64,000 nt of DNA from Macrobrachium rosenbergii (lineage: Eukaryota; Arthropoda; Malacostraca; Decapoda; Palaemonidae), in NCBI RefSeq assembly GCF_040412425.1, contig NC_089777.1:37789037-37853036 (forward strand), given 5' to 3'. The notes beneath the pieces were generated by a model, which saw nothing but the letters and a program-made list of their open reading frames with translations, was not told where the DNA came from and ran no database searches. This document shows positions 24,001 to 36,429 of the stretch, piece by piece. Within the stretch, counting starts at the first letter, position 1. Every line of letters begins with the position of its first letter. The translations under genes were made by a program, and so were the position numbers.

Positions 24001-26613
24001 AAGTTTTTTTAATACCTACAAAAATTGCAGGCCTTTTCTTACACAGTACTAGTAACAGCAAAAGACAAAAAAACTAGAACTGTTAACTTCTCACAAAAAC
24101 ACCCGCATATGCTAGATGATAAAACTTACTAACAAGGACAGTATCAAAATTCAAACACGCAAAAATACAAATTCTATATGGATCAAAATTATCCTAGTGC
24201 AAAAATCTGCATATCACACACGCACAATGCTGATGGCTACTCTAACAGGCAAGAGCATTTTAAGTATAAAAATCAGTAAATGTTTACAAATCTTGAGAAC
24301 TATTTGGACTTGTTAAATATTCAAAAATTAATTCTTGGTAATTTTCCACTATGTATGTCTTTTCATGGCTATAGGATTAATTCAATTAAATACTATATCA
24401 TACAGGACCAATTATGGCTTAATGTAATTAAAAAATTTATAATCCTTTTCATAATGAACACTCAAAACAATTGAAAACCTATAGTTTGTTTTTAAGCACA
24501 GCCTGACAAAGGAGGGTGGGGGATTGTGAGGTACTAGATGTTATGTTCGCACAAAAAATGAGTGTAGAGTAACCAACAGCCGTAGCATGACACAGTGGTA
24601 TGGGTTGTTGGGGCATCCAGGTCATAGCAGTTAATACATCACAAGCCAGAATGCAAAGAATAATTTGCAGGGAAAAGAGAAATATTGGACATGGCTTACA
24701 AAGGTTTATTATTAAAAAATCAAGACTTTATCAACTGCCCTGCCCTTGACAGCCCCAAATGTACAGTACCTATGGATTCCTAAAGCCTAGGGGGAACTCC
24801 TAGACTTGCCATTATTACGTTTAACCTGCCACTGACTACGGCCTAGACAGCAGGAGACTGTCCCAAACCCTATATCATTTCATTACTGCTCACATCTTCA
24901 AGCTTGGATGTTAAATTAAGCATACACACCTTCAAAATGTACACTGGATGCAGATCGAAATCTTCAATTTTAAATTATTGGTCTACCCTTACTTTGTGTG
25001 AAAAGCAGTATGCCCTCATAATCCTGAATTATTAAGACGCGATATTCATCTTTTCCGACACGTGTATCCTCCTCCATACAAAAAGTCTCCTGCATTCTCA
25101 ATATTAAACAATGTGAATAGCAACACTGAACTCATGTTATTTGGTGACAATTGCCATCACAGCAAAATAGAGCATCTTTCATACACACTATACACAATCA
25201 AGAATTCAATTTTGCTAGACACTTTGCAATGCCTACCTCAGAACGTTACATAGTACATACTTGTGCAGAATAAGGACATATTTGAAAAAATACTCGCCAA
25301 ACAATAATCAGTTCATATATCAGTGTTTCAGGCCTTTAATCGACAGGTCCTACCTGTGACCTATTCCATCACTGACTTTTGAATGAACTGACTGAAACAG
25401 AGACTTTTCCCAAATAAACCTTAAACATGTACCTTGAGAGTAACATTTGCCCAACATATTCCAAGCCAATAAGAGATAATGATTGAGCTCACATTTTAAA
25501 TATGGACCTAGTATCAAAGAAGATCTTCAATTACTAAACAACCATTATCTTTTAAAAACTCAAAACTTGGACGACTCTGCTCTCTGTGAGATCTATGAGT
25601 TAATATACATATTCAAATAGCACTGAAGCAGAAGCCATAAACTATACTGATATTAAAAATTATAAAACACCATCCTATTACAATACAATAATGCTTACAT
25701 ATGCACCATAGTAATCTTTGGGGTTATGTCGCATGTGAAATTTTGTAAAAATCTGTTAGTACACAACAGTAAGAAGAAGTGGACTCATACTGATTATAAA
25801 TTTATTTTCAAATAGTTTGGCCTTCTCATGTATTTCACTGATTTGCATTGAAGCCATTTTGTGGGTAAGCTTGTGAAAGACACTACAAATATTTCTGTTA
25901 AACAGAAAAACTGACTGCTACTCTGGGTAAACTACATTAGAATCATCAGCCCATGAGCTTTTCCTATTTAGATTATGAAAAACTGTAAAGTAGAAAATCT
26001 TGCCCAGCTAGAAAAAGAGGTGTACAAATATTCTATCACAAGTGAGCAATGCTATCCAATGGCTGTCATGTGGAAGAAAGAGCTAAGCCTTTGGGAATAA
26101 GCACGGGGCTGATAATTTCTCTACGGCACACCTTGGTTCACCCACATATAAACATCTGAAGCTCCTATGACACGCCACAATGGTTAAGTCTTACTGGGGG
26201 TTTTGATACTGTAATACTGTGGCTTTTGCTTGCAGTGTTGAAATTTAAATATTCAAATATGAGGCATCCAGGGGGGTTAGAGGGGTAGTACTGACTTTGC
26301 TTGATGACTGCTTGAAGTTTCTTGAGTTCATTTTGACCCACAGCTGTTGGCAGGCAAAGGGGTGTCCTTAGAATTATGGTAAATATCTTCTCATTACTTG
26401 TTTGTGAGGCACCATCCAGGTTCCCGGTGCCACCGCCAGGGAGATCTACAAGTACAGAATATGTGTGATGATGAGGACAAAAGAGATGATGTAGTAGTAT
26501 TTCTGTTGCTGTTTTGCTTCAACTGCCTATTAGGATCACGATGATAAAAATCTTGGAATGCTGAAAAGCATTAGGAAAAATGTCACTGGTTCTACAAACT
26601 AAAACATAGGAGC
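18050..26613 (-). other. Proposed long 3'UTR of the CPEB gene
   Basis: Between the stop codon at 26614 and the polyadenylation signal at 18069-18064 lie 8.5 kb with no transposon, microsatellite array or other gene that I recognise, in contrast to the repeat-filled introns. CPEB2/3/4 mRNAs typically have 3'UTRs of several kilobases. Two Pumilio-type elements (TGTANATA on the minus strand) occur at 19201-19208 and 23210-23217, about what chance might give. Nearer AATAAA words exist (for example around 24705 and 25800), so shorter isoforms are likely and the far end is an inference. Positions 17641-18049, beyond it, show nothing. Confidence 0.35.
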
Positions 26614-26841
26614 CTAGCACCACCTGAATGGTACAGTGCGGGGGCGATCGGCACCCTCTTTGACTAGCGGCTTGTGGAATTCACGTCCTGGGCGGGAGTG
26701 GATGGTCTGCCAACAGTGTTCGCAGTAGTATTGCAAGCAGGTAACATTGGCACAGAAGAAGGGGGCAAACTTCCCCCCACAGCGTGCCCCCTGGCACTCA
26801 TCACACATCTGGTCATCTAGAACATACGGTTTTACTTCCAC
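26614..26841 (-). CDS. CPEB2/3/4-type protein, terminal coding exon (ZZ domain)
   Basis: Last 75 codons and stop of a cytoplasmic polyadenylation element-binding protein. CPEBs bind U-rich elements in 3'UTRs and control poly(A) length and translation in germ cells and neurons. This exon encodes VEVKPYVLDDQMCDEC, then CGGKFAPFFCANVTCLQYYC and HSRPGREFHKPLV, the ZZ-type zinc-binding domain with the Cys and His ligands present, ending FRWC. The acceptor 'tttttcag' precedes GTG at 26841, in phase 0 with the upstream exon that ends AAAAGG. The text matches the CPEB2/3/4 (Orb2) subfamily rather than CPEB1 (Orb). Confidence 0.96.
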   Translation of the reverse strand: MEVKPYVLDDQMCDECQGARCGGKFAPFFCANVTCLQYYCEHCWQTIHSRPGREFHKPLVKEGADRPRTVPFRWC

Positions 26842-28615
26842 CTGAAAAAGAAGAAAAAAATTTTTCTTACATTATTCTGTACCACATTTTAAAAGAAAAG
26901 GCCATTAATAGAAAAAGTTAAGGCTAAATATATAAAAACCACAAATACAAATTAATCCATACAAAGTATAATATGGGGTACCTTAACTGTTTCTTGATTA
27001 GTGAATAAAATTCACCAGAACAGCGTAAGCTCCATACTACTTGATAGGAATGTTACTGAACAAAAACCAATGCTGTATCTGTAATCTTTTTGTAAAAGTA
27101 TCTGACCTGACAATTAACTAAATTTTCCTCCAAAAGTTTGGCTTCATTATAATTCAAACAGGACAGTGATTTTAAATAAATAAAAGTGACAAAAATGTAC
27201 TGAGAACTAAACAGACACTGAATTGCTATAGACCCTGGTTCTTCCCTGGTTCTGCTCCAATTTCAGCAACATATTAAAAAACTATTCAAGTCATCCTTAA
27301 GCAATGAAAATTTTGACATAGCGATCTGGCTATACTACTCATAATAGTAATTAGGCAATACATATATACTTTAAAAGGCAAACACAGGTAATCTCTCAAG
27401 TGAACATAAGCAAGACTGCTTATAGTAAAAGCTGGGTATTAGTCAGAGTCTTCCTCTAGAAAATGATACTTGCAGTTATGAAAGAAATACGGTACTGTAC
27501 ACCATCATGAATCTACTTGGGAGAAGAATCCCTACCATGTAAAATGTTGAAATTTTGTTTTACCAGCTGATTACAGATAACCGCCTATAAACTTTAGCTC
27601 TTTATCTCTCAGTATATTAGAATACATATTCAAATGAAGAAACTTTTCAAGAAGATTCTTCATGAAGAAGACAGACACTATAATCACAAATAGTATACTG
27701 TAATGCCTTAGGCATATGTGAATGACCAATACAGTGTACTGTAATGACAAAGAGGAACATATCTGCCAATCACTAGTTACAATTGAAATGAGCAAGAGTG
27801 ACCAGGAAACCACAAATAGGCCTAGTCACTACAAGATGGAAAGATGAAGAGCAAAATACCAATAATGTTAGTGAACTTCTCACTTAGGCAATAACAACCC
27901 TGCCTCTTACGCAGAAAAACTGATAAATTCTGTAAACACAGAGGTGGGAAATGGGTAACATTTTCTAGATGTGATAAAAATTTCAACATGCAAATTATCA
28001 TCATCATCATTATTATTAAGTATAATACTTTTCTTGTATAACACAGTTAACATAACCAAGTCACATTTCTAGGCTCTCAATGGGCTCACATGAGATTTAC
28101 AAACCACTGAGTTGAATTCTAGATTCAAATATGGCTTGCTAGAAGGATTTGTTCTTAAAATTAGACCAGTTGAAACTGGAGCTGGGTAAAGTTAAAGAAG
28201 TTTGTCAGCCAAGTGAGAAGAGACCAAAGGGAATGGATGAAGCAAGAGGCAGAGAGCAATGTAGCAGGGGCCAAAAAAACAATGCGATGAATAAACAGGA
28301 TACAAAGGCAAAAATTTCTTAGCTTTTCACAACAGCCTGAGGCACATATATAAGTTTGCATAATGTATGACCTCATTAATCTAGCATACCAGGGGGGTAG
28401 CCTTTGACATTAATTGAAAAGCTGGATTAGTTAAAAAATATTTGGCTAGGCCTCCAAAGTTAATGTTAAGTACATCACATCAAGTAATTATTATTGCACA
28501 GTTAAAAATTTATCACAGGTTTTCATGTACCATAAGTTATCCTTCTTTTAACACTTCCCTAAAAAGAATTACGGCATATACCAAAATCCACTGACTAAGA
28601 TATAAAATATCAATA

Positions 28616-28967
28616 CAGTAAAGCCCGTACTCGTGGGGGATGCGCACCGCAACCCCCACCCCCTTCGAATAGCTAAAATCCGCGAATACTTAAAACCCCC
28701 TCTAAAAACACACAGAACTGCCTATTTTGATAGTTTAAACAAAAGAAAAACCCTCTAAAGATGCTTATATCCAAGTATTTTAATAGTTTTATCACAAAAA
28801 GTGCATTTAGTCATGAAAATTATATGAAAATACAGTAATTAGTCAATATTTCTCAGTGAAAAAATACTGCAAATGGGCGAATTTTCCGCAAATAATGGGT
28901 AGATGCGTTCCACAGAGAAATCTGTGAATACGTGAATCGTGAGAAACCGAATACAGGGGGTTTACTG
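28616..28967. mobile_element. pogo/Tigger-type MITE
   Basis: 352 bp flanked by TA on both sides (28614-28615 and 28968-28969). The left end reads CAGTAAAGCCCGTACTCG and the right end, reverse-complemented, CAGTAAACCCCCTGTATTCG. A CAGT...CCCC terminal repeat with a TA duplication is typical of pogo/Tigger members of the Tc1/mariner superfamily. No coding capacity, so it would depend on a transposase made elsewhere. Confidence 0.85.
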
Positions 28968-29769
28968 TATATGTATTATGTTTTTAGGTAAAGCTAAGCC
29001 AACAAGTTGCATATCATAAGAATGAACTTTTTAATTTTTATTTACTGAATTATATTTTTTGTGTAATTAATGTTTAAAATGCCTGTTTCATTCATGTGTC
29101 ATACATTCTTAATTATGACTGATCTTTGAATGTCCCCATTTTAAAAAAATCACTGATAAAAGCCACCTGGTAATCCAAAATTGTACTGGAATAGGCCAAA
29201 ATAAGATTTTAAAAGATGCAGGACTGGTGAGGTCTTACTATAATTATTATTATTCTAAAGATATTTAACCAGACCAATGGCTCAAATTCATATACTCTTC
29301 TTATGCTGGCTTAAGGGAGTCATTCCTGAAAATGTAAAAAATGGTGCAAGAAAATGTTGTTAAAGAAGGCAAATGGGTAAGAGTAAATGGAATGGGGGAA
29401 AATCCACAATCCAGATAAAAAGGGAACTGCAAAGAATATTGAGTACTATCCCAAGAGTGCTGTGGAAAGTTAAATGTAAGCAGCAACTACTTATGGTTCT
29501 CCCTTAAAAAATAATTTAAAAAAAGATGAACAGTGGAATTAAAAGAAATATGGAGGAAATTTTTTCCAGGGTTAAACTGGGGAATTGTTACAGTTAATTA
29601 TAAATGATTTGTTTAATCAGACCTGTGAACCCTTCTAGGGAAAGAATAAAAAAAAAATTAAATAGATAAATAATAAACAAGAAAAGAAAAAAATTTAAAA
29701 TATAAAATTGAGAAAAAAAGGAGAAAAAAGGGGGAGAGGAAAAAAAAAGAGGGGGGAAATTATATTTTA

Positions 29770-30219
29770 CTTATTAATTTAATTTTGTTTAAGAAGAGAA
29801 TGATATTATTAACTGAAAAGTTATTACCTTCAGCTAAAATATCTTTTATTGATTTATTTTGTAAATAAGTATTTCTTTCATGCTCCCATCTGGGACAGTC
29901 AATCAAGATATGTTTGATTATTATTGGGATGTTACATCTTTCAAAAGTTATTGGATTTGTGTGAGGAGTTGACATCAGATGATCATGTGTGAGTCTGGAA
30001 ATGTCCTATTCTGAGTCTTGTTAAAATTACTTCATTAATTCTTTGTTTTTGGGTAGAAGAATGCCACTTTTTAACTTCGTTCTTAATTTGTCTTAGTTTG
30101 TTTTGAGGGGGTATACTTGACCAATCATTTTGCCAATCCCTATAAATTGAAGGTTTAACTGATGCTAGCCAGTCCAATATGGGAGCATTCATAGTAGTTG
30201 GGGGGATTGTAAAAGCCAA
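29770..30219 (-). pseudogene. Retrotransposon ORF2 C-terminal region
   Basis: Two frames, 30219-29983 and 29975-29760. The first encodes QKQRINEVILTRLRIGHF and breaks near 29985. The second contains IIKHILIDCPRWEHER, the 'ikHiLi.Cp.y...R' pattern that follows RNase H in I/jockey-type ORF2 proteins and resembles a zinc-binding end. It closes the element's coding region. Confidence 0.75.
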
Positions 30220-30305
30220 TTTGGCAGCTTTATCTGCTTTCTCATTACCCTCAATGCCTACATGGGCTGGGATCCAACAAATATGAACTTGAAGGCCATT
30301 TGTAA

Positions 30306-30641
30306 TTAACTGATGAATTTCCTGTTGGATATTTTGGACAAGGTGATATTTGATTTGAATGATTCTATTGCTTCAATTGCGCTTCCTGAGTCGCTCAATA
30401 TGAGTGCTGAAGGAATTCCTTTTTTTGATATAATGTGGAGAGCCAATTGTATGGCTGTCAATTCAGATGTAAACACTGATGATATTAAGGAAAGGCCCAT
30501 TTGGATAGTTTCATCACTTGAATAGACTATTGAGCCCACTCCAGTTTCATTTTTGGATCCATCTACATAGATTAGGAAGGGATTATCCTTCCGTCTCATG
30601 AGTTCCATGGCATGTTGATGGTACATTTCTGTGTTGAACAT
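30306..30641 (-). pseudogene. Retrotransposon RNase H domain
   Basis: PFLIYVDGSKNETGVGS holds the first catalytic Asp, SSVFTSELTAIQLALHII the catalytic Glu, and ALILSDSGSAIEAI the second Asp, in the spacing of an RNase H1-like fold. The domain removes the RNA strand during reverse transcription and is found in only some non-LTR clades, which helps place this element. Confidence 0.85.
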
Positions 30642-31161
30642 ATATTTTTTTGAAAGATATGATAGATATGTGCATATTTTTGCCCTTTTTAGTGTCCATG
30701 GTGTGATCTGTTTTATTTCTTAGGTAAATTTGGGTATCATGTTATGTAAATTCAATAAATGATTACTTTTTTTAGTAAATGAGTTTTGATTTGGGTTATT
30801 ATTTGCATTCTGATTATTGAGAAATTTATTTGATACAGGAGATGTGCCTGCTTGAAGGGATAGGCCTCTTCTTAAAGTAATTAGATCTCTGTAATATTTT
30901 TGAGGCAGCTGGCCTGCTTCTACTAGGATAGAGTCAGTTGGAGATGAGCGGAAGGCTCCTGTACATATACACACTCCCTCGTGATGTAATTCCCTCGTGA
31001 TGTAAAGCATCTAGAGAATTTAGAGTTGCTTATGAGGCAGTTGAGTAAATTGGACAGCTATAATTTATGATTGATAGTGCTGTTGCATTGCACAACATTA
31101 ACATTGTATCTCGCCCTGCATCCCATTTGGTGTGAGAGATTTTCTTTAATAATGTAAGGGC

Positions 31162-32369
31162 TTAAGATCCTTTGGCCATATATTTGATATGATCTTTCCA
31201 ATTTAAATGTTGATAAAAAATTATACCCAAATATTTAACACTACTGCACACGTTTATCTCTTCATTATAAAGATATAACTTAATGGTTTGTTGTTTCAAC
31301 CATCTTTTGTCTTTGTAGAAGACAATGTCAGTTGTTTTATTTACTGACAACTTGAAACCTACGGAGTTATTCCAAGTGGTTATATTATTTGTTGCTATAT
31401 TAAGTATTCTTTGAGCATGTCTCAGAGAATAACTTGAATAATATATTACAAAATCATCCAATACAAACTATTTTGTACACCCTCAGGCAGGTTCACAGTA
31501 ATATCATCTATTGCCGGGGCAAATAAGATGCAGCTCAAAACACTGCCTTGAGGGATACCCTTCTCTTGTATGTAGGAATTTGAATATGTATTTTCTATGT
31601 GTACCTGAAATGTATGATTTGTTAAAAAATTGTTAATAAATATTAGCAGGTGACCTTGAATATCAGATTTATGGAGTTTGTGCATGATATTGTACCTCCA
31701 TGTGGTATCATATGCTTTTTCTATATCAAAGAAAATAGCCACTGTCAGCTTTTTCTTTTCAAATCCTTTTTTAATATGATCTTCTAATTGCGTTAATGGG
31801 TCTAGTGTAGATCTACCAGCTATTGATCCTGATTGGGTAGGTAATAAAATTGAGTTTTTTGTTATAACACTTGTTAATCTCAAACTAACCATTTTCTCCA
31901 ACAGTTTGCACAAGCAGCTTGTTAGAGATATTGGCCTATAATTTGAGGGGTTGCTAGGGTCTTTTTCTGTTTTACTGATGGGTATGGTTATTGCATGTCT
32001 CCACTTGGTTGGGAAGACATGCATTAGCCATATGTTATTATATAATTTTAATAAGAATTCTGTAGCCAGTGTAGCTAAATTTTGGATCATTTCATAAGAA
32101 TTCTTATCATGACCTGGAGCTGATGATCGACATGATTTTAGGGCAAAATTAAATTCACTCATATTGAATTCTTGGTTATAATCAAGGTCCTCATCAGTTT
32201 CAAAATTAATTGTATGATTCATTTTATATATTCTAATTCTTCTGAATTGTTCATATAAATTAGAATAAGTGTTAATATCTTCTATATGTTTGGCTAATGC
32301 ATTTGAAATATCTTGTAGGTTATGATTTAGTTTGCTATTATATTGTATTTGGGGTTCTAGGTTTACCAT
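31162..32369 (-). pseudogene. Retrotransposon reverse transcriptase
   Basis: The frame 32369-31446 holds the RT entry ALKSCRSSAPGHDKNSYEMI, NYRPISLTSCLCKLLEKMV, motif A as AIFFDIEKAYDTTW, and motif B as EKGIPQGSVLSCILFAPAID. It breaks at about 31460 inside the active-site motif: LDDFVIYYSS continues in another frame (31461-31162) together with FKLSVNKTTDIVF and VKYLGIIFYQHLNWKDHI. One missing base between Tyr and the Asp-Asp pair explains the break. A connecting frame at 32610-32338 links it to the endonuclease remnant. Confidence 0.88.
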
Positions 32370-32879
32370 TGATTTTAAGAATTTTGTGCCATATTTTCTT
32401 AATTGAAATATTTGGTGACAACTCTGAAATATAATTTTTCCACGACTGAGCTTTATCGAATACTATTGTTTTTCGAAATTTTGCATTATATTTATTGTAA
32501 AGTGTTTTAATGTGATCAATAGTTATATTTATAACTATTATCTTGCTTAGTTTATTTATATTACAAGGGCCTTTATTAAGGGTGTTCAATCTAGACTTTA
32601 GTCTATTCAAATTACGTGCCAGAGTGTATTTGGTTTGATTTAAGAGAGATAAATTGTTAGACCACCATGGAACGGGGGATATATTAGGGGGTGAAGAAGT
32701 TTTGGGGATGAATTTACCTGCAGCACTGATTACAAAACTGGAAAAGAAATCATTTGTGACATCATTGTTTTGATTTCGTGGAAAGGGAGGGATATTTCTA
32801 GTTTGTTAATTATATTTATCACAATCAGCTTTCATTAAGTTATATTTTATGGGAAATTATTCTTTTTTGTTGTTCAAAT

Positions 32880-33148
32880 AATTCAAAACAACTGGAAAGT
32901 GATCACTTGTGTGTGTGAATCGTCTAGGACATTCCATTCCAATTTTTCTATTAATTCCAGTGAGAATACTGAAATATGTATTGAAGAGAAGGTTAAATGA
33001 GTTTTGATAAGTATGTTGGTGAATCACTTTCATTCAGGCAATGTAAATTCTGAACAATTATATGTTCCTTTAGTGTTCTCTGGATTTCACCTAGCCGAAG
33101 CCAAGTAGAAAATCCATTCATGTTCCACTGAATTATTTTATTGGTCAT
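32880..33148 (-). pseudogene. Retrotransposon ORF2 start with collapsed endonuclease
   Basis: ATG at 33148-33146 opens MTNKIIQWNMNGFSTWLR, the start of an apurinic-type endonuclease (Asn in the first catalytic strand). Only about 240 bp later comes SDHFPVV (32908-32888), the last catalytic motif. The domain normally spans some 220 residues, so around 400 bp of its middle is missing. Nick-generating function is lost. Confidence 0.75.
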
Positions 33149-33549
33149 TGTTTGGTGGGACTGGCATTAGATTTTGTAAGTTAATTGTTGATTTAGCTAT
33201 ATTCCGTAGCATTTTAAGAGAGTTTGTGTTACTATGTGGTTTCTTTGTAGCTAGGTTTGATTGCTGAATATTTGATGCACATTGACTGGTTCTTCTTCAT
33301 ATTTCGTTGTTAGCAAATGTATTTGAGTTTTGATCATGTTTTTCTTTAGTTTTAAGGATTCTGAGCACAGTTCGCCATCTTGATGGAATGTTAAAGGGCA
33401 TTTTGGAACCTAGTAAAGTTATTTATGAAATTTCCAGGTTATATTTTAATTTTTGTTAGGTAAACGATTGTATGTCATGATGAAACACTCTTGACATCCG
33501 CAAGATAAATCATGTTCCGTGTTGAAGGAATGGTTCTGATCTCTGGGTC

Positions 33550-35516
33550 CCAATTATGTTTCCATTACTGGATGTTGAAATATTTTCGTTAGGAATTTCT
33601 GGTATAGGTGTATTGGATCTCCGATGTGCTGGTATAAAATTTTGATTTGAATTTTTAGGTTTATTATTATTATTATTCTTTGTCTTGTTGAGGGTTGATT
33701 GATTTGATGAATTTTGGTTGTGATTTGATTAATTTTATGGGTTTTTGATTCTTCAGTGGGATGTTTAATTGAAGGTTTCTGCATTGATTTTGGTAATGAG
33801 AGTGCAGAAGAGTTAGTTGATTTACCCTTATTTGGGGAATCGTGATTTATATTTGTCTTGGATTGATATTTATTTCTCTGATTTCACTATGCATTTTTGA
33901 CAAAAGAAAAATCTATTTCTGGGGAGACCCGTGTCTTGACACTGTTTTTTATTTCTCCTCCCCACTTGTAAACAGTTAATGTAATCTGTTTCTGATTAAT
34001 GGGTGAGACTGGAGTTTTGCTAGATCGATCTGTGAATGGAATGTTAGGTTTTTACCGTTGGGGGAGTTCTGTCAATTACTTTCCTTTTTTTATTATGGTT
34101 ATTTTTGTCAATAAGTTTTCTGTGGATGTTTAGTGCATTATGAGTTTCCAGATCTGGATTATTAACCTCTGTTGATTTTTCCATATCATTGGAATTTGTT
34201 TCTGAACGATTAACTGGCCTTGTTACTGGGGAGGTCTGTTGCAACTGTTGCAACTGCTTGGGCTTTTATGAGTAGTAGAGACGGGGAGAGGTGTGTCTCA
34301 GCTATTCTGTGTTGAGATTCTTTATGTTTATTATGAGTTGTTACAGCATTTGAATATGAATGGCATTTTACTGGATCATTGATTCCTCTCACCTTCAGTT
34401 TGAGTTTGGCTTCGTTAATGGGCATACCAGTTCTGTCCATTAACATTTGTAATTTTTGTATAATGTTGATAAAATATACAGTCTTTAGATTTTGCATGAT
34501 GATTTAATTTGCAATTTACACATTTGAAGGTTTTGCATTTCCAATTTGTTGTGTGGTCTTCAGAACATACAGCACATATAGCATTATTTCTACATCTTTT
34601 TGTTGAATGGCCATATTTTAGACAGAACATTGGAGAGGTTTAGGGACAAAGAGGCGAACTTCTCTATTTAGTCCTAGAATGTTTATTTTCCGTGGTAGTT
34701 CCCGGTTTGTAAATTTTATTTTGACTATTTTAATATGTTTATTTGCATCCTTTCTACTTGGGACAGTATATAATTCCAAGTCATGTATGTTGTTGTATCT
34801 TAATTTAAGGGAGTCAATTAAGATTTGTTTTGATGGTAGCTCTTTTTCATCATTGTCTGGGAACATTACTGTTCCTTGTGTATAGTTTAGTGTTTCATGG
34901 CTGGTTACTGTTACTTTTATTTCATTTATGTTGGTTATTTGTAGAAAGGTTGTTGATTGGGCTTTGGTTGTTGTTTGTATTAGCCATTCATTGTTTTTGA
35001 TATGTCTACATTCCATTTCTTGTGTGGGGTGTATATTTAATAATTTGTTCTCTAAAATGGTTGGTGAAATGCTTTTCTGCTTTTAATATTAAAAATCTGG
35101 ACCAATTGTCTGGTCCAAAAACATGTTCAAAATGAACTAACGTTGGATTGAGTAGATAGTTATTTCTTTTTAATTTTTTCTTGTGTTGATTGGGGTTTTA
35201 GGGGATTACTTGTCTCTATTTTAGAGTTATTGTCCTTATGTATGGTTCCAGTGTTACCAGTTTACCAATTTGTTTTATTTGTTTCTTTTTGACTTTCTAA
35301 ACTCTCCGAGTCTTTAGGATTTGATATTTTACTTGGAACAGGATGTTCCGTTGTAGCATTTATATCTATGCTAAGGAGATTCGGGAGTGACGTTCCATTA
35401 GTCATCAACTGTGCCAGAATTTTACCATCATGAGGTCCAGGGGTACTGAAAATCTTCATGACTACTTTGCATAAAGAGGAAAAAAAAAAAATTAATACAT
35501 CTTGAAAAGATATCAT
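33550..35516 (-). pseudogene. Retrotransposon ORF1 (gag-like, zinc knuckles)
   Basis: The frame opens near 35460 (MKIFSTPGPHDGK). A piece at about 35145-35095 reads HFEHVFGPDNWSRFLILK, a signature of ORF1 proteins in arthropod I/jockey-type elements. The frame 35016-34618 gives the RNA-recognition-like middle (VKIKFTNRELPRKINILG). Then 34630-34415 gives CCHC-type knuckles: CLKYGHSTKRC, CAVCSEDH and CVNCKLNHHAKSKDC. The polar tail to about 33550 is low-complexity. Several frameshifts interrupt it. ORF1 coats the element RNA in the family. Confidence 0.8.
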
Positions 35517-36429
35517 TGGCTTTTTATGAAGTTGAATGTTCCACTAGTGGCACAAGTGGGAACTGACTCCCAAATGTCCACGTCCCTACCCTACCCCAAA
35601 AGGGGATGGCACATCATGATTAGTATGGCCCAAGTGTAAACAAAACCACTTGCTAGGACTGAGTGTATTGTCATAATACAGTCATCCCCATCCTAATCAC
35701 AATATTGGCTAACCGGACAGACAGCCGAGAGTCCTATTCCTAGAACCAGGCCCCCCCTGGAATCCGTGGTCCAGCTCAACAGAATAGTTTCATCTGAAAA
35801 ACAGGTCCGAACATTATCAGGTAGATGATGGTTCTACCACAGTTCCCACTACTTTTTAGCTTCAGATTCAACTGCACTCCATGCTATGATATGTTTTCCT
35901 ATTTATTAACTTTGGTAATTTTGACAAAAGTGGAAAAATCCACTAAATTACTCCTAAAGTGTAGTATTATATATGTGGGACACTTGGGATCAAACTTAGA
36001 AAAAAAAAAAAATAATCCCTAGGTTCGAGCCCCCTCACCACGTCAAGGTGGTCCCAATTTGAGGAGTCTTGTGCAAATTTCACACCAATAAGTGCATTTC
36101 TGAGATGTAATCACACCAACGTCAAAGGAGTTTAACAATAACTATTTACTTTAAATTCTTCACTTTCACTTTTAAATAAAAACTCATACTGTAGTTCACA
36201 TAATATATTGGCACTTAAAAACTTTACAACTGAATAAACCAAGTGTGTGATGAATTCTGACAAAATAACTATAAAATTATGCCAAATTCTTGTCATTTGT
36301 TGTTCACTCAAGCTATATCTACAGTCAAGGAATAGAACATGTATAGATAATCATCAATAGGCTAGGAGGTTATTATGATGACCAATTTTGAAGTTACTTC
36401 CAAATGACACTCCTTTTGACAAGCAAATA

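Larger units (their letters stand above)
29640..36060 (-). mobile_element. Non-LTR retrotransposon of the RNase H-bearing I-like group, nearly full length
   Basis: Read right to left: a proposed 5'UTR (36060-35520), ORF1 with zinc knuckles (about 35516-33550), ORF2 starting at 33148 with an endonuclease remnant, RT and RNase H, a His/Cys C-terminal region (to about 29770), and a pyrimidine-rich low-complexity 3' tail at 29760-29640. Order, RNase H and ORF1 type suit the I/Nimb/LOA part of the jockey superfamily. The copy has frameshifts and an internal deletion and is dead, but most domains are still readable, so it is not very old. Limits are approximate and no target duplication was identified. 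Confidence 0.88.

Noticed and set aside
30313..30525. Plus-strand frame of 70 codons
   Set aside because: Shadow of the retrotransposon RNase H on the other strand.
36015..36050. B-box-like 'taggttcgagccccctc' suggesting a tRNA or SINE
   Set aside because: No A box or cloverleaf could be formed around it. It fits better within the proposed 5' region of the non-LTR element.
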